64,000 nucleotides of DNA from Sphingomonas sp. MA1305 (GCF_016107325.1 NZ_RCVT01000002.1:62001-126000); one strand, 5' to 3'. Shown: positions 45,945 to 55,061, counted from the stretch's first letter. Made by a program: numbers and translations. The notes: generated by a model not told the origin, from the sequence alone.

Positions 45945-46028
45945 TCAGGCCGCATCGCAGAGCCGGGCATAGGCGAGCGTCGCCGCCACCAGCCCGACCA
46001 TTACGAGGATCCAGATCAGATCGTCCAT
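45945..46028 (-). CDS. 27-residue membrane peptide ahead of kdpF
   Basis: A 27-residue frame beginning MDDLIWILVMVGLVAATLAY and ending ARLCDAA. It has one hydrophobic helix, a charged N-terminus and a YARLCD tail. GGAGCGACAC precedes the ATG and it lies 10 bp before kdpF in the same direction. I recall similar unnamed peptides with a Y-x-x-x-C-D ending at this place in other kdp operons, which argues that it is real. Its role in the pump is unknown. Confidence 0.7.
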   Translation of the reverse strand: MDDLIWILVMVGLVAATLAYARLCDAA

Positions 46029-46045
46029 GCGTGTCGCTCCTGTCG

Positions 46046-46897
46046 TCAGAAGGCCGCGGTCAGCGACACGAGCAGGCGGCTGCCGGCGATGCTGCCGCTG
46101 CCGTCCTGGCCCTTGCTGAAGCTCGGCTGGAGATAGGCGCTGCGCCGCTGGCTGATGTCGGTGTCGACCCAGGCGAGGCCGAGCGTCAGATTGCGGTAGG
46201 TCGTGTCCGCGCCCAGCGACCAGTCCCAATAGCTCCCCGTCGGCGTCACCGCGGTGGCATTGGGGCCGAGGCCATTCTGCCCCCAGCTGTGACCGACATG
46301 CGCCTTGGCGGTGAACGGCGTGCCGGCGATCGCATAGGCGCCGTCGCCCCACAAATAGAGGTTGTCGCCCTTCGCGCCCGGATGGTCGTAGACGCCGGCC
46401 GCCGCGCTGGCGCCGATGTCGTACCATTTGCCGATCGCCTGCTGCTTCGGCGCATAGGCGACGCCGGCGAGCAGGCTCGCCGGGCCGATCGTGCCGGACA
46501 GCTTGGCATAGGGTTCGGCGAAGTCGGTCTTGTTGGCGCCGCCCGGATAGACGTACCAGGTCAGGCCGACGTCGAGCGTGCCGGTCGGGCTGACCCTGGT
46601 CTTGTAGCCGCCGATCAGGTCGAGCTCCATGTTGGCGCCGCCGAACGTACCCCAGCCGGCGAGGTTCGACGCCCAAGTACCGACGTACAGGCCGCTCGCG
46701 TGCGCCACGGTGATGCCCGCCTGCACCGCGGGATGGTCGTCGCTCTGCGACACGCCGCGGAAGCGATAATCGGAAACGATCGCCGCCGAACCGCTGACGG
46801 TGACGGGCGGCGGCGGTGCGGTGTCGCTCTGGGCTGCGGCGGCGGCCGGCAGGATCGCCAGCAAGGCGGCGGCGACGGGAAGAATCGGTGTCATCAT
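46046..46897 (-). CDS. TorF-like outer-membrane porin family protein
   Basis: A 283-residue exported protein: signal peptide MMTPILPVAAALLAILPAA with cleavage near AAAQS, then beta-strand-rich sequence starting VSGSAAIVSDYRFRGVSQSD, the hallmark of the TorF family of putative porins, and ending LLVSLTAAF with a C-terminal Phe suited to BAM insertion. Start chosen at ATG 46897 for the signal peptide. It heads the kdp operon (17 bp to the next gene), so its expression is probably tied to K+ limitation. Confidence 0.85.
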   Translation of the reverse strand: MMTPILPVAAALLAILPAAAAAQSDTAPPPPVTVSGSAAIVSDYRFRGVSQSDDHPAVQAGITVAHASGLYVGTWASNLAGWGTFGGANMELDLIGGYKTRVSPTGTLDVGLTWYVYPGGANKTDFAEPYAKLSGTIGPASLLAGVAYAPKQQAIGKWYDIGASAAAGVYDHPGAKGDNLYLWGDGAYAIAGTPFTAKAHVGHSWGQNGLGPNATAVTPTGSYWDWSLGADTTYRNLTLGLAWVDTDISQRRSAYLQPSFSKGQDGSGSIAGSRLLVSLTAAF

Positions 46898-47077
46898 GGC
46901 CCCATGGTCGGAGCGCGCATCCACCATCGGACGGCGCCTCCAGGGCCAGCCGATTAGGCCTGGGCCGCGTAGCAATGCGAGGGCGAAACGCCGCTTTCGC
47001 ATATAGATGGCATAGTGAAACGGCCGGCGAGCGGTTTATGGTGGCGGCCACTGCCCTCCAGCGGGGACGCCGCGGCC

Positions 47078-49984
47078 ATGCTTCGAATCGACGACGATAT
47101 GCCCCGCAAGCCGGTCGACTCGATCGACATCACCGCCGAACTGGCGGAGCGGCCGCACCGCGCGCCCGACCATGCAGGCGAGAATGCCGCGCTCGCCGAA
47201 CTCGCCGCGGCGATGACCAGCGCGCCCGACACCGTGCTCGACCGGCTGGCGCAGGCGGCGATGCGGCTGACTGGCGCCGCGTCGGCGGGGATCAGCCTGC
47301 TCGAGCCGGGCGGGCGCTACGGCCAGTTCCGCTGGGTCGCCACCGCCGGCGCGCTGGACGCCGCCGAGGGCAGCCTGCTGCCGCGCGAGGACAGCCCGTG
47401 CGGCGAGGTGATCGCGCGGCGCACGACCTTGCTGCTGCGCGATCCCGCGCGCGTCTACCAGTCCGGCGCGACGCCGGGCGCGCAGGTATGCGAAGGCCTG
47501 CTCGCGCCGTTCGAGCACGAAGGGCGGCCGATCGGTACGGTCTGGGCGATCCATCACGATCCCGCCGGCCGCTTCGACGGCGAGGACGCACGGCTGCTCG
47601 CCAGCCTCGCCCGCTTCGCCTCGGTCGCGCATCAGGTCGTGGTCTCGCTCGACCGCGCGCATCAGCAGTCGCTGGCGCTCAAGGCGAGCCGCGACCGCGT
47701 CCAGGCGACGCTGGACGCCTCGATGGACATGATCCAGCTGTTCGAAACGGTGCGGGACGATAGCGGCGCGATCGTCGACTTCCGCTGGGTGCTCAACAAC
47801 CGCACCGCGGACGCTTATTACGGCGCAGACATGGTCGGCCACCACCTGCTCGTCTGCAACCCCGGCGTGGCGGCGGAAGGCATCTTCGACGCCTTCCGCC
47901 GGGTGGTCGAAACCGGCGTGCCCGACCGTTCCGAGCGACGCTACAAGCATGAACAGTTCGACGGCTGGTTCTATCAGTCGGTGGTCAAGCTGGGCGACGG
48001 CGTCGCCACCACGACCACCGACATCACCGAGTTGAAACGCGCCGAGCACCAGGTCGCCGAACTGCGCGACGCGATCGCCGCGTCGCGGCTGGACCAGAGC
48101 GAACAGCGCTTCCGCGGGCTGGTCGAGGGCCATGCCCAGGCGGTGTGGGAAACCGATCCCGCCGGCGTCGTCGTTGCCGACAGCCCGAGCTGGCGCGCCT
48201 ATACCGGCCAGAGCCGCGAGGCGTGGCTGGGCTATGGCTGGCTCGACGCGATCCATCCGGACGATCGCAGCTATGCCGAGCGGCAGTGGCGCGAAGCCAT
48301 GCACGTTGGCAAGTTTAACGCCGAATTCCGCTTATGGTCCGCCGCAGAGGGCCGCTGGCGCTGGACCAACGTGCGCGCGGTGCCGCTGATCGCGCGCGAC
48401 GGCGCGATCCTGAAATGGGTCGGCATGAACATCGACGTCGACGAACGCCGCCGCGCCGAGGAGATCCTGCGCGACAGCCAGGAACGACAGGCCTTTCTGT
48501 TGCGGCTGAGCGACGGGCTGGCGTCGATCGCCGACGCCACCGACCTGCTGCGCTATGCGGCGCGGCTGCTCGGCGAGCAGATGGCGGTCGACCGCACCTT
48601 CTACAGCGAGATCGACGGCCCGGCGGGCGCGCGCACCGCGGTGATCCGCGCCCAGCACGTCCGCCGCGGCGCGGCGCTGCCCGACCGGGTCGACTATGAC
48701 CGGCGCGCCGGCGGCTGGATCAGCGACTGGCTGCGCCGCGGCGAGCGCGTGGTGATCGCCGACGTCGCCGGCGATCCGCGGCTCGACGAGCGCAGCCGCG
48801 CCTTGCTGATCGCCAGCGGCGCCCGTGCCATGATCCTGGTGTCGCTGCTGCGCGATGGCGAGGAGACGGTCAATTTCGGCGTTCAGCACGGGGCGCCGCG
48901 ATCCTGGACCGCCGCCGATATACAGCTGGTCAACGAGGTGGCGGAGCGGACCTGGGCGGCGGCGGCGCGGGTGCGGACGGAATCGGCGCTGGCCAAGAGC
49001 GAGGAACGGCTGCGCAGCGCGGTCGAGGTCGGTCAGGTTGGCCTGTGGGACTGGGACGTCACCACCGGTGCGATCCACTGGTCCGACGAGCATTTCCGCA
49101 TGGAAGGCTATGCCGTCGGCGAGGTGACGCCGAGCTACCAGACCTGGTCGCAGCGGCTGCATCCCGACGACCGCGCCGCGACCGAGGCCGCGCTGCATCA
49201 GGCGATGGCGAGCGGCGAGGAATATGTCCATGAATTCCGCGTCGTCCATCCCGACGGCACGGTGCGCTGGATGGCGGCACGCGGCCAGTTCGTCTACGAC
49301 GCCGCGGGCGCGGCGGTGCGCATGGTCGGCGCAATGGTCGACACCACCGAGCGGCGCGATCTGGAGAACCGTCAGACCGCATTGGTCGGCGAGCTTCAGC
49401 ATCGCACCCGCAATTTGATGGGGGTGATCCGATCGATCGCGCACAAGGCGATGGACGCCAGTCGCGACCTCGCCGATTTCCACGCTCGCTTCGAAGACCG
49501 GATGACCGCGCTGAGCCGCGTCCACGGCCTGCTGTCGCGGCTGGGCGAGCACGATCGGATCGGCTTCGACCAGCTGATCCGCGGCGAGATGGAGGCGATG
49601 AGCGGCGATCCCGCCCGCGTCACGCTTGACGGCCCTGCGGGGATCCGGCTGCGCTCGTCGACGGTGCAGATGCTCGCGCTGGCGCTGCACGAGCTGGCGA
49701 CCAATGCGGTCAAATATGGCGCGCTCGGCCAGCCGGGGGCGCGGCTGACGATCCGCTGGCATTGGACGCCACCGGAAGCCGACGGTCGGCCGTGGCTGAC
49801 GATCGACTGGCGGGAGCAGGGGGTGACGATGCCGCCGCCCGGACAGGGCGGCGCCGGCCAGGGTCGCGACCTGATCGAGCGCGCCCTGCCCTATCAGCTC
49901 GACGCCGACACGCGCTTCACGCTGACCGCCGACGGCGTGCACTGCATCATCGCGCTGCCGGTATCGGAGACGACCGCGGTCTGA
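47078..49984 (+). CDS. HWE-family histidine kinase with GAF and PAS domains
   Basis: About 968 residues from ATG 47078 (an open start exists at GTG 47015). Domains in order: GAF (about 30-175), PAS (about 195-310), PAS/PAC (about 335-455, VWETDPAGVVVADSPSW), GAF (about 470-620), PAS/PAC (about 640-755, WDWDVTTGAIHWSDEHF), and a C-terminal HWE kinase domain with ELQHRTRNLMGVI (His775), LALHELATNAVKYGAL and the WxE of DWREQG. No membrane segments, so it is a cytoplasmic sensor. HWE kinases in this group often feed general stress or light responses; no regulator is adjacent. Confidence 0.92.
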   Translation: MLRIDDDMPRKPVDSIDITAELAERPHRAPDHAGENAALAELAAAMTSAPDTVLDRLAQAAMRLTGAASAGISLLEPGGRYGQFRWVATAGALDAAEGSLLPREDSPCGEVIARRTTLLLRDPARVYQSGATPGAQVCEGLLAPFEHEGRPIGTVWAIHHDPAGRFDGEDARLLASLARFASVAHQVVVSLDRAHQQSLALKASRDRVQATLDASMDMIQLFETVRDDSGAIVDFRWVLNNRTADAYYGADMVGHHLLVCNPGVAAEGIFDAFRRVVETGVPDRSERRYKHEQFDGWFYQSVVKLGDGVATTTTDITELKRAEHQVAELRDAIAASRLDQSEQRFRGLVEGHAQAVWETDPAGVVVADSPSWRAYTGQSREAWLGYGWLDAIHPDDRSYAERQWREAMHVGKFNAEFRLWSAAEGRWRWTNVRAVPLIARDGAILKWVGMNIDVDERRRAEEILRDSQERQAFLLRLSDGLASIADATDLLRYAARLLGEQMAVDRTFYSEIDGPAGARTAVIRAQHVRRGAALPDRVDYDRRAGGWISDWLRRGERVVIADVAGDPRLDERSRALLIASGARAMILVSLLRDGEETVNFGVQHGAPRSWTAADIQLVNEVAERTWAAAARVRTESALAKSEERLRSAVEVGQVGLWDWDVTTGAIHWSDEHFRMEGYAVGEVTPSYQTWSQRLHPDDRAATEAALHQAMASGEEYVHEFRVVHPDGTVRWMAARGQFVYDAAGAAVRMVGAMVDTTERRDLENRQTALVGELQHRTRNLMGVIRSIAHKAMDASRDLADFHARFEDRMTALSRVHGLLSRLGEHDRIGFDQLIRGEMEAMSGDPARVTLDGPAGIRLRSSTVQMLALALHELATNAVKYGALGQPGARLTIRWHWTPPEADGRPWLTIDWREQGVTMPPPGQGGAGQGRDLIERALPYQLDADTRFTLTADGVHCIIALPVSETTAV

Positions 49985-50006
49985 TCGTCCGTCACCGGCC
50001 CGCCGG

Positions 50007-50915
50007 TCACGGCAGCGCCTGCCCCATGCCCGCCTGCAGCACCGCATACCATTCCGCCCGCGTCCAGCGGACGGCATAGGCGCCGGCGGCGGCGGCGATC
50101 CGGGCCGGCTGCTGCGACCCGACGATCGGGATGACGCGCGCCGGATGCGCCATCACCCAGGCAAGCGCCGCCGTCGCCGCGTCGACGCCGAAGCGGGTGC
50201 CATGATCGGCGAGCAGCGCCGCCGCCGGCAGCGTCGCATCCGCCAGCCGGCCGCCGCCGAGCGGCGACCAGGCGAGCACCGCAATGTCGCGCGCCATCGC
50301 CTGGTCGAGCGTACCGTCGAACAGTGGTACGCTGTGCAGCGCGCTGAATTCCGGCTGGGTGCTGACGATCGGCTGGCCGAGGAACGCCTGCAGCGCATCG
50401 AGTTCGGCCGCACTGTGGTTCGACACGCCGATGCTGCGCACCTTGCCACTCGCCACCATGGCATCGAGCGCCGCCGCCACTTCCTGCGGATGCGCCAGCA
50501 GGTCGCGGCGGTGGATCTGGTAGAGGTCGACCTGGTCGATGCCCATCCGCGCCAGCGATGCGTCGAGCGCCTCGGCCAGGTAAGTGGCGCTGGAATTATA
50601 AGGAATGCCGGGGCGGATGCCGCCCTTGGTGGCGATCGTCATCGTGTCGCGCAGCGCCGGCGCCTCGGCGAGCGCACGGCCGAACAGGATTTCCGCCGAA
50701 CCGAAGCCGGCCGGCTGATCCGCGCCATAGATGTCGGCGGTATCGAACAGCGTGATTCCCGCGCCCAGCGCCGCATCGATCGCCGCGCGCACCGCCTTGG
50801 TATCGTCGCCCGCCAGCCGCCACATGCCCCAGGCGATCGGCGAGACAAGCATGCCGCTGCGGCCGAGCGGACGGGGAGCGGAGGACAGCGCGATATCGGT
50901 CATCTGCAAGGCCAT
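50007..50915 (-). CDS. aldo/keto reductase
   Basis: A 302-residue AKR barrel. The catalytic tetrad is visible: Asp and Tyr in LFDTADIYGADQ, Lys in TIATKGG and His in YQIHRRD. NADPH-binding segments SIGVSNHSAAELDAL and IPIVGSQQPARIAAA are present. It resembles YdhF-type oxidoreductases; the substrate is unknown. It is the last core gene before the island boundary. Confidence 0.92.
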   Translation of the reverse strand: MALQMTDIALSSAPRPLGRSGMLVSPIAWGMWRLAGDDTKAVRAAIDAALGAGITLFDTADIYGADQPAGFGSAEILFGRALAEAPALRDTMTIATKGGIRPGIPYNSSATYLAEALDASLARMGIDQVDLYQIHRRDLLAHPQEVAAALDAMVASGKVRSIGVSNHSAAELDALQAFLGQPIVSTQPEFSALHSVPLFDGTLDQAMARDIAVLAWSPLGGGRLADATLPAAALLADHGTRFGVDAATAALAWVMAHPARVIPIVGSQQPARIAAAAGAYAVRWTRAEWYAVLQAGMGQALP

Positions 50916-50972
50916 GCCACGCGCGACGGTGCAGCGATAGCCGCGGCGCGATGATCACGATCAAGGGGGCGA

Positions 50973-51029
50973 CCAAGTCGCTCCGTCCGGGCCTGCTACA
51001 GCGAGACGCCGATCGACGGAGCGACTTGG
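50973..51029. repeat. 15-bp perfect inverted repeat beside the tRNA fragment
   Basis: CCAAGTCGCTCCGTC at 50973-50987 and its exact complement GACGGAGCGACTTGG at 51015-51029, with a 27-bp loop. It ends one base before the tRNA fragment, on its 3' side, so it was probably the tRNA terminator or lies at the island junction. No T-run follows. Confidence 0.8.
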
Positions 51030-51030
51030 A

Positions 51031-51077
51031 TGGTGGGCGTGGCAAGGATTGAACTTGCGACCCCTGCGATGTCAACG
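51031..51077 (-). other. 3' fragment of tRNA-Val(GAC): presumed island attachment site
   Basis: On the minus strand this reads the anticodon loop (GTTGACAT), GGGGTC, the T-arm GCAAG-TTCAATC-CTTGC and CACGCCCACCA, matching the 3' half of alphaproteobacterial tRNA-Val(GAC). The 5' half is missing: the anticodon stem breaks at CGAAG. This is what remains at the far side when an element inserts into the 3' end of a tRNA gene. By orientation the intact tRNA should lie to the right, beyond the window. Confidence 0.8.
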
Positions 51078-51154
51078 AAGGCGGTAGCGCGGTTTTCCGC
51101 CGGTTTCTGACTTCCGTCGCCCTCGTTGACCTCGTGAAACCTCGCGGAAAACCG
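51071..51154. repeat. interleaved inverted repeats just inside the island end
   Basis: GTCAACGA (51071-51078) pairs with TCGTTGAC (51123-51130), and CGGTTTTCCGC (51090-51100) with GCGGAAAACCG (51144-51154). The two pairs interlock instead of nesting. They could be integrase arm sites or a pseudoknot-forming element. From 51155 to 51308 I see no further feature. Confidence 0.5.
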
Positions 51155-51308
51155 TGCGTGATTTTGGCGAACGCCGAACTCGCGCCGAAGCCCCCCACCG
51201 ACATTTAGGCGCTCCGCACGCCAACGCCATCACGTAAGCGGGCGGCTGAACACAGCGATTCAGCCGGCGCTTCCGTGCGCCCATCGACTCCGCACGGGAG
51301 CCGACACG

Positions 51309-52024
51309 ATGTCATTTACCTCTACGTCTGACGCAGCACCGATCGCCCGCCAGACACGCCAGCTCATCAAGCAAGCCACTGCCGGCATGACCGGAAAGAC
51401 CCGTGGGCCTGACCCCCACGTCCGCCGCGACAGCTACGACGTCGACGACAGCCGCGCCCAGGTGTGGCGCAAGATCGAGGATGGCACGAAGAAGGGCGGC
51501 CTCGCCTTCGCGGACGCGCTGTTGAAGACGGCCGAGGAATTCGACGTCGTCCACAAGCAAAAGGGGTCGCGCGGACCGCTACAGGCGAACGGCATACGAG
51601 TGCTCAAGGCCATCGTACGCAAGGCCCTGGACTTCAAGACCGGCCGATCAGAGCCCGAGCTGCTAACGATCATGAAGTGGACGGGTCTATCTAAACCGGC
51701 CGTGGTGGGCGCGTTGAAACGGCTGCGGGAGCACGGCTTCCTGGATTGGGTCCGGAGAAGTGTCCGCGCAGGTGCAAAGGGGCAAGCCGGTCCCCAGCGA
51801 AAGCAGACGTCGAACGCCTATTTCTTCAGCTTTGCACGCATGCGCGATCGCCACAAAGCGTTTGGATGCGGTTCCGCGACCTCCTAGCGCGCAAGAAGGC
51901 AAATGCCGCCGCCAAGGCCGCCCCCCCACCCGACAGCCCTCCACCGCCCCCTGCAGCATCCTTGACGCCCCTGGGAATGGCTCTCGCCTCCCTGTACTCC
52001 CGGATCGAGAGCGCGAGTTCATGA
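51309..52024 (+). pseudogene. HTH protein of mobile-element type, apparently frameshifted
   Basis: The first 192 codons (51309-51887) encode a winged/helix-turn-helix protein (LLTIMKWTGLSKPAVVGALK, RLREHGFLDWVRR) and then degrade after TSNAYFF. A second frame (from about 51830 to 52024) continues with RFRDLLARKKANAAAKAAPP and LGMALASLYSRIES, which read like the natural tail of such a protein. A one-base indel near 51850 would join them. The gene type is common near integrases in islands and may act in replication or regulation. If the stop at 51887 is real, the protein is simply shorter. Confidence 0.55.
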
Positions 52025-52062
52025 AGCGGTCTGTATCCCTCCTAAGGGGTGAGATTAAAAGG

Positions 52063-52086
52063 AATGGACCCGCTTAGGCGGGCCCA
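52063..52086. terminator. hairpin after the HTH gene
   Basis: ATGGACCCGC-TTAG-GCGGGCCCAT, ten pairs with one mismatch. No clear U-run follows. From 52087 to 52283 there is GC-rich sequence with several short complementary blocks (CACTCAC/GTGAG, GGCGGCTTGCGCCGCC) but no reading frame that I trust. Confidence 0.4.
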
Positions 52087-52283
52087 TGCGCTGTGAGAAT
52101 GGATCTGCGCCGGCAGATCCGTGCGTTCCTCGTGCTCCCCCCTGCCGAAACGGCACACCCCACTCACCCGACCGCTTAGGCGCGGCTGTCGGAGCGTGGC
52201 GGCTTGCGCCGCCCCGGGGCTGCCTGGGGGGAGTGAGCAGGAAATGTGCCGGACCAAAGCAAACTTCCTCTTGTAGGTTGGCG

Positions 52284-53453
52284 TTACCTAGTATTTGGCT
52301 CCTGCACTTCCGGTCGAGCAGCGTTCATGACGCCTGTCGCAATGAAAGTTTTTGGATAAATACCTTTCACTTCCGTTAGAATTTCTAATTCCTCAAGCTT
52401 GTCTATAGTCTTCTTAGCAGCTGCGTAGGTCACGCCAAGGCGCTCAGCAGCGCCTGTCACTGTCACAGCGGGCCGCTCGAAGAGGCTATCAACCAAGGAG
52501 ATCGCACTTGCGGACCGAACAGCAGCGCTAGCAAGCTGCCTATATTTGTCTTGCAGATCGATAAGGCGGTCAATGGTAGCAACGGTATCCTGGCAAGCAG
52601 CCACGACCTTCTTAAAAAAGAAATTCAGCCATGCTGTCCATTCCCCCCGCGCCGATACAGCGAAGAGCAGATCAATATACTCGTCTTTGTCATGCTCAAG
52701 AGCCGGGCTAACATAGAGAACCGGGAGATCAAGCAGCCCACTCTTTACCGCCATGATCGATATCAGCATGCGCCCTACACGGCCGTTGCCGTCAGCAAAT
52801 GGGTGTATCGTTTCGAGCTGATAGTGCACCAGCGCCAAGTCCATCAAAGGAGTCGGAAAGTTGTCAAGCTCCCGGTTTATGTATGCCTCGACCTCATTCA
52901 TGCAGGTCTGCGTCTCCTGAGGAGGAGGAGGAACAAAGCGGGCGTTTTCGATGAGCCGGCCGCCGATCCAATTTTGGTCAACCTTATATTCGCCCGGACG
53001 CTTTTGCGCGCCACGAGCGCTACTTAGGCCACTTAAGAGGATTTCGTGCGCAGAAGTAATGACACGATGACAGATGGGCAGCTCGTCAAGCATGCCCAAC
53101 GAGTGATTGAGGGCACGGAGGTAATTGCGCACCTCTCGAGTTGAGTCATCATGATCGCGCTCGATACCCACCTCGGCAAGCGCAAGATCGTCGGCGGTGG
53201 TGAACGTGCCCTCCATAGCGGACGACGTAAGAGCCTCACGTCGCTGAAGCGGGCTAATCAAGATATATGGATTGCTGAGGCGGCGACATGCGCCCTTCAA
53301 TTCGCCAATGGCCTGCATGGCTTCCGCCATAGGGATAGCGATCGCATTGAGGTCGATTTTCGGGGGAAGCGCGTCTGGCACGAAAGCTAGCTGCTGGGCG
53401 ATAGTCGGCACGAGACGCCCAGGCGCTTCAGCAGAAAAATCGGTACTGCGCAT
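52284..53453 (-). CDS. Fic-domain protein with winged-helix C-terminus
   Basis: A 389-residue Fic protein. The N-terminal Fic_N part carries the self-inhibitory motif TSSAMEGT (S-x-x-x-E-G) at about residue 75. The Fic core has HPFADGNGRVGR (catalytic His, about residue 215), then helices and a C-terminal winged helix (VTVTGAAERLGVTYAAAKKT). Such enzymes transfer AMP or related groups to target hydroxyls; the internal glutamate holds them inactive. Codon use is visibly less GC-rich than flanking core genes, which suggests transfer. Palindromic repeats just upstream suggest self-regulation through the HTH. Confidence 0.92.
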   Translation of the reverse strand: MRSTDFSAEAPGRLVPTIAQQLAFVPDALPPKIDLNAIAIPMAEAMQAIGELKGACRRLSNPYILISPLQRREALTSSAMEGTFTTADDLALAEVGIERDHDDSTREVRNYLRALNHSLGMLDELPICHRVITSAHEILLSGLSSARGAQKRPGEYKVDQNWIGGRLIENARFVPPPPQETQTCMNEVEAYINRELDNFPTPLMDLALVHYQLETIHPFADGNGRVGRMLISIMAVKSGLLDLPVLYVSPALEHDKDEYIDLLFAVSARGEWTAWLNFFFKKVVAACQDTVATIDRLIDLQDKYRQLASAAVRSASAISLVDSLFERPAVTVTGAAERLGVTYAAAKKTIDKLEELEILTEVKGIYPKTFIATGVMNAARPEVQEPNTR

Positions 53454-53462
53454 TTTAACTCC

Positions 53463-53532
53463 GGTACAAAGCTGCGCTAAGTTTTATACCGAAAGGCCCC
53501 TTGAGTACAAAGCGTCAAAGGCGCTTTATACC
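53463..53532. promoter_or_regulatory. two tandem palindromic operators upstream of fic
   Basis: GGTACAAAGC-N8-GTTTTATACC at 53463-53490 and AGTACAAAGC-N9-GCTTTATACC at 53504-53532. Each is a dyad, and the two are 41 bp apart (about four helical turns). They lie 10-80 bp upstream of the fic ATG. The Fic protein's own winged helix is the obvious candidate binder. From 53533 to 53711 nothing else stands out. Confidence 0.6.
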
Positions 53533-53711
53533 GGCGGTCAAGGACGAAAACGGCTATCTTGTGGTTAACCCCACCCCAAGCCCAATCCGTCGTTGTCAAG
53601 CGCCAATACCGCCGCCCCAAACTTTTTGCTCCAGAAGAATGCTCGCTGCATACGGCGCCACTGCGCGGTGTCCGGCCCAGCCGGCAGCAGGCTTTTGACC
53701 CCGCCCCCCGA

Positions 53712-54941
53712 TCAGCCGTCGAGCTGGTCCGCCCAGGCCTGGAACAGATCGCGCCGACGGCCGAGCAGCTCGGCGCGATTGTACGCCGCCTCAACCTTGT
53801 CCTTCAACGAATGCGCCAGCGCCCGGTCGATTGCCGCCCGATCCTCCGGACGCAGCTCGTTCAACACCGTGGCGAAGGTCGCGCGCCAGCCGTGCGGGAC
53901 ATGGCGGCCGGTGAAGCCGGCGCGGTTGTAGAGCGCGCCGATCGCGCCCTCGGGCAGTGGACTATCCCCGCAGGCAACGCCGAAAACTAGCCCACCCGCA
54001 TCTGCACCATGCATATTTGCATCGCTCGGATGCATATTCGCCTCGGCCACGCGCATAGTGCGCAGCAGCACGGCGGCCTGGCGCGACAATGGCACGAGGT
54101 GATCGTTCGCCGCGTCGTCCTTCTTCGCCCGCGCCAGCTTCATCCGGGCGGCCGGCACGCGCCACAGCGGCGCGTCGCCGTCCAGGTCCTCGATCTCGTT
54201 CCAGCGGGCGCCACGCACCGCCGCCAGGCGCACCGCCGTCAGGGCGAGGAAGCGCGACGCGGCCTTGGCAACGTTTGAGCCGCTCAGCTGGTCGACCGCT
54301 TCCAGCAGCTCGCGCGCCTCGCTTGCGGTCAGGAGCGCCGGCTGCCGCCGCGCCGGCCGTGGCGGCATGAGCGCGCGGCCGACGTGCTGAGCAGGGTCGC
54401 TGTCGACGATCCCCTCGGCGATCGCGAACCGGAAGACGGCCGAGATCCTCTGGCAAATCCGGGGAGCGGTTTCGCGGCGGCCGCGCTGCTCGACCGAACG
54501 CATGGCGTTCAGCACCACAGGCGGCGTGATGGCGCCGATCGGCATGGCGCCGATCGCGGGGAAGACGTTGCGCTCGAGGCTGGCGATGACGTCGCCGGCG
54601 TGCACCGCGGTCCACCGAGGCAGCATGTGCTGGTACCAGCGCCGGGAGAGCTGTTCGAACGTCCGCAAGCGATCGCCATTACCGGCCGCACCGATGGCAC
54701 GCGGAGACTCGCCCCGCGCCCGCGCGGCGGCCGCGTCTTCGCGAAGCGCCCGCGCCTGGTCGAGCGTGATGTCAGGATAGCTGCCAATCGTCAGCAGCTG
54801 CTCGCGGCCATCTTTCCGGTACCGCCAGCGGAAGGATCGCAACCCGGTCGGCGCCACGTAAAGGTGCAGCCCGCCGCCATCGGTGAGCTTGTAGGCGGCC
54901 GCGCGCGGCCGTGCGGCTTTCACCGCGGTGTTTGTCAGCAT
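53712..54941 (-). CDS. P4-type tyrosine integrase
   Basis: A 409-residue integrase of the DUF4102/P4 group: N-terminal arm-binding domain (LTNTAVKAARPRAAAYKLTD, GGLHLYVAPTG, LTIGSYPDITLDQAR), SAM-like core-binding domain (about 100-195) and catalytic domain with Arg in LTAVRLAAVRGARW, HGWR (VPHGWRATFAT), His in LAHSL and Tyr in AAYNR. Integrases of this kind insert islands into tRNA 3' ends, consistent with the tRNA-Val fragment at 51031. ATG 54941 gives the family start (MLTNTAVKAA). No excisionase was recognised nearby. Confidence 0.95.
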   Translation of the reverse strand: MLTNTAVKAARPRAAAYKLTDGGGLHLYVAPTGLRSFRWRYRKDGREQLLTIGSYPDITLDQARALREDAAAARARGESPRAIGAAGNGDRLRTFEQLSRRWYQHMLPRWTAVHAGDVIASLERNVFPAIGAMPIGAITPPVVLNAMRSVEQRGRRETAPRICQRISAVFRFAIAEGIVDSDPAQHVGRALMPPRPARRQPALLTASEARELLEAVDQLSGSNVAKAASRFLALTAVRLAAVRGARWNEIEDLDGDAPLWRVPAARMKLARAKKDDAANDHLVPLSRQAAVLLRTMRVAEANMHPSDANMHGADAGGLVFGVACGDSPLPEGAIGALYNRAGFTGRHVPHGWRATFATVLNELRPEDRAAIDRALAHSLKDKVEAAYNRAELLGRRRDLFQAWADQLDG

Positions 54942-55061
54942 AGGGTGCCTCGATCTAGGGAGTTCGACGATGTTGTTGATGAAAAATGCCGGCGAAAGTG
55001 GTGTCGCAGTTCCGCTCACGACGATGGCCGCAGCTGAAGAGCTGTCGGATGTCGTTGGCGA

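Noticed and set aside
51031..51077. A complete tRNA gene
   Set aside because: The D-arm, 5' acceptor strand and half of the anticodon stem are absent; only the 3' part is present.
52087..52283. Structured non-coding RNA in the GC-rich gap before fic
   Set aside because: Several short complementary blocks exist, but I could not form a convincing consensus fold or match a known RNA family by eye.
53559..53990. 143-codon plus-strand frame between fic and the integrase
   Set aside because: It overlaps the integrase C-terminus in antisense and has no protein-like features.
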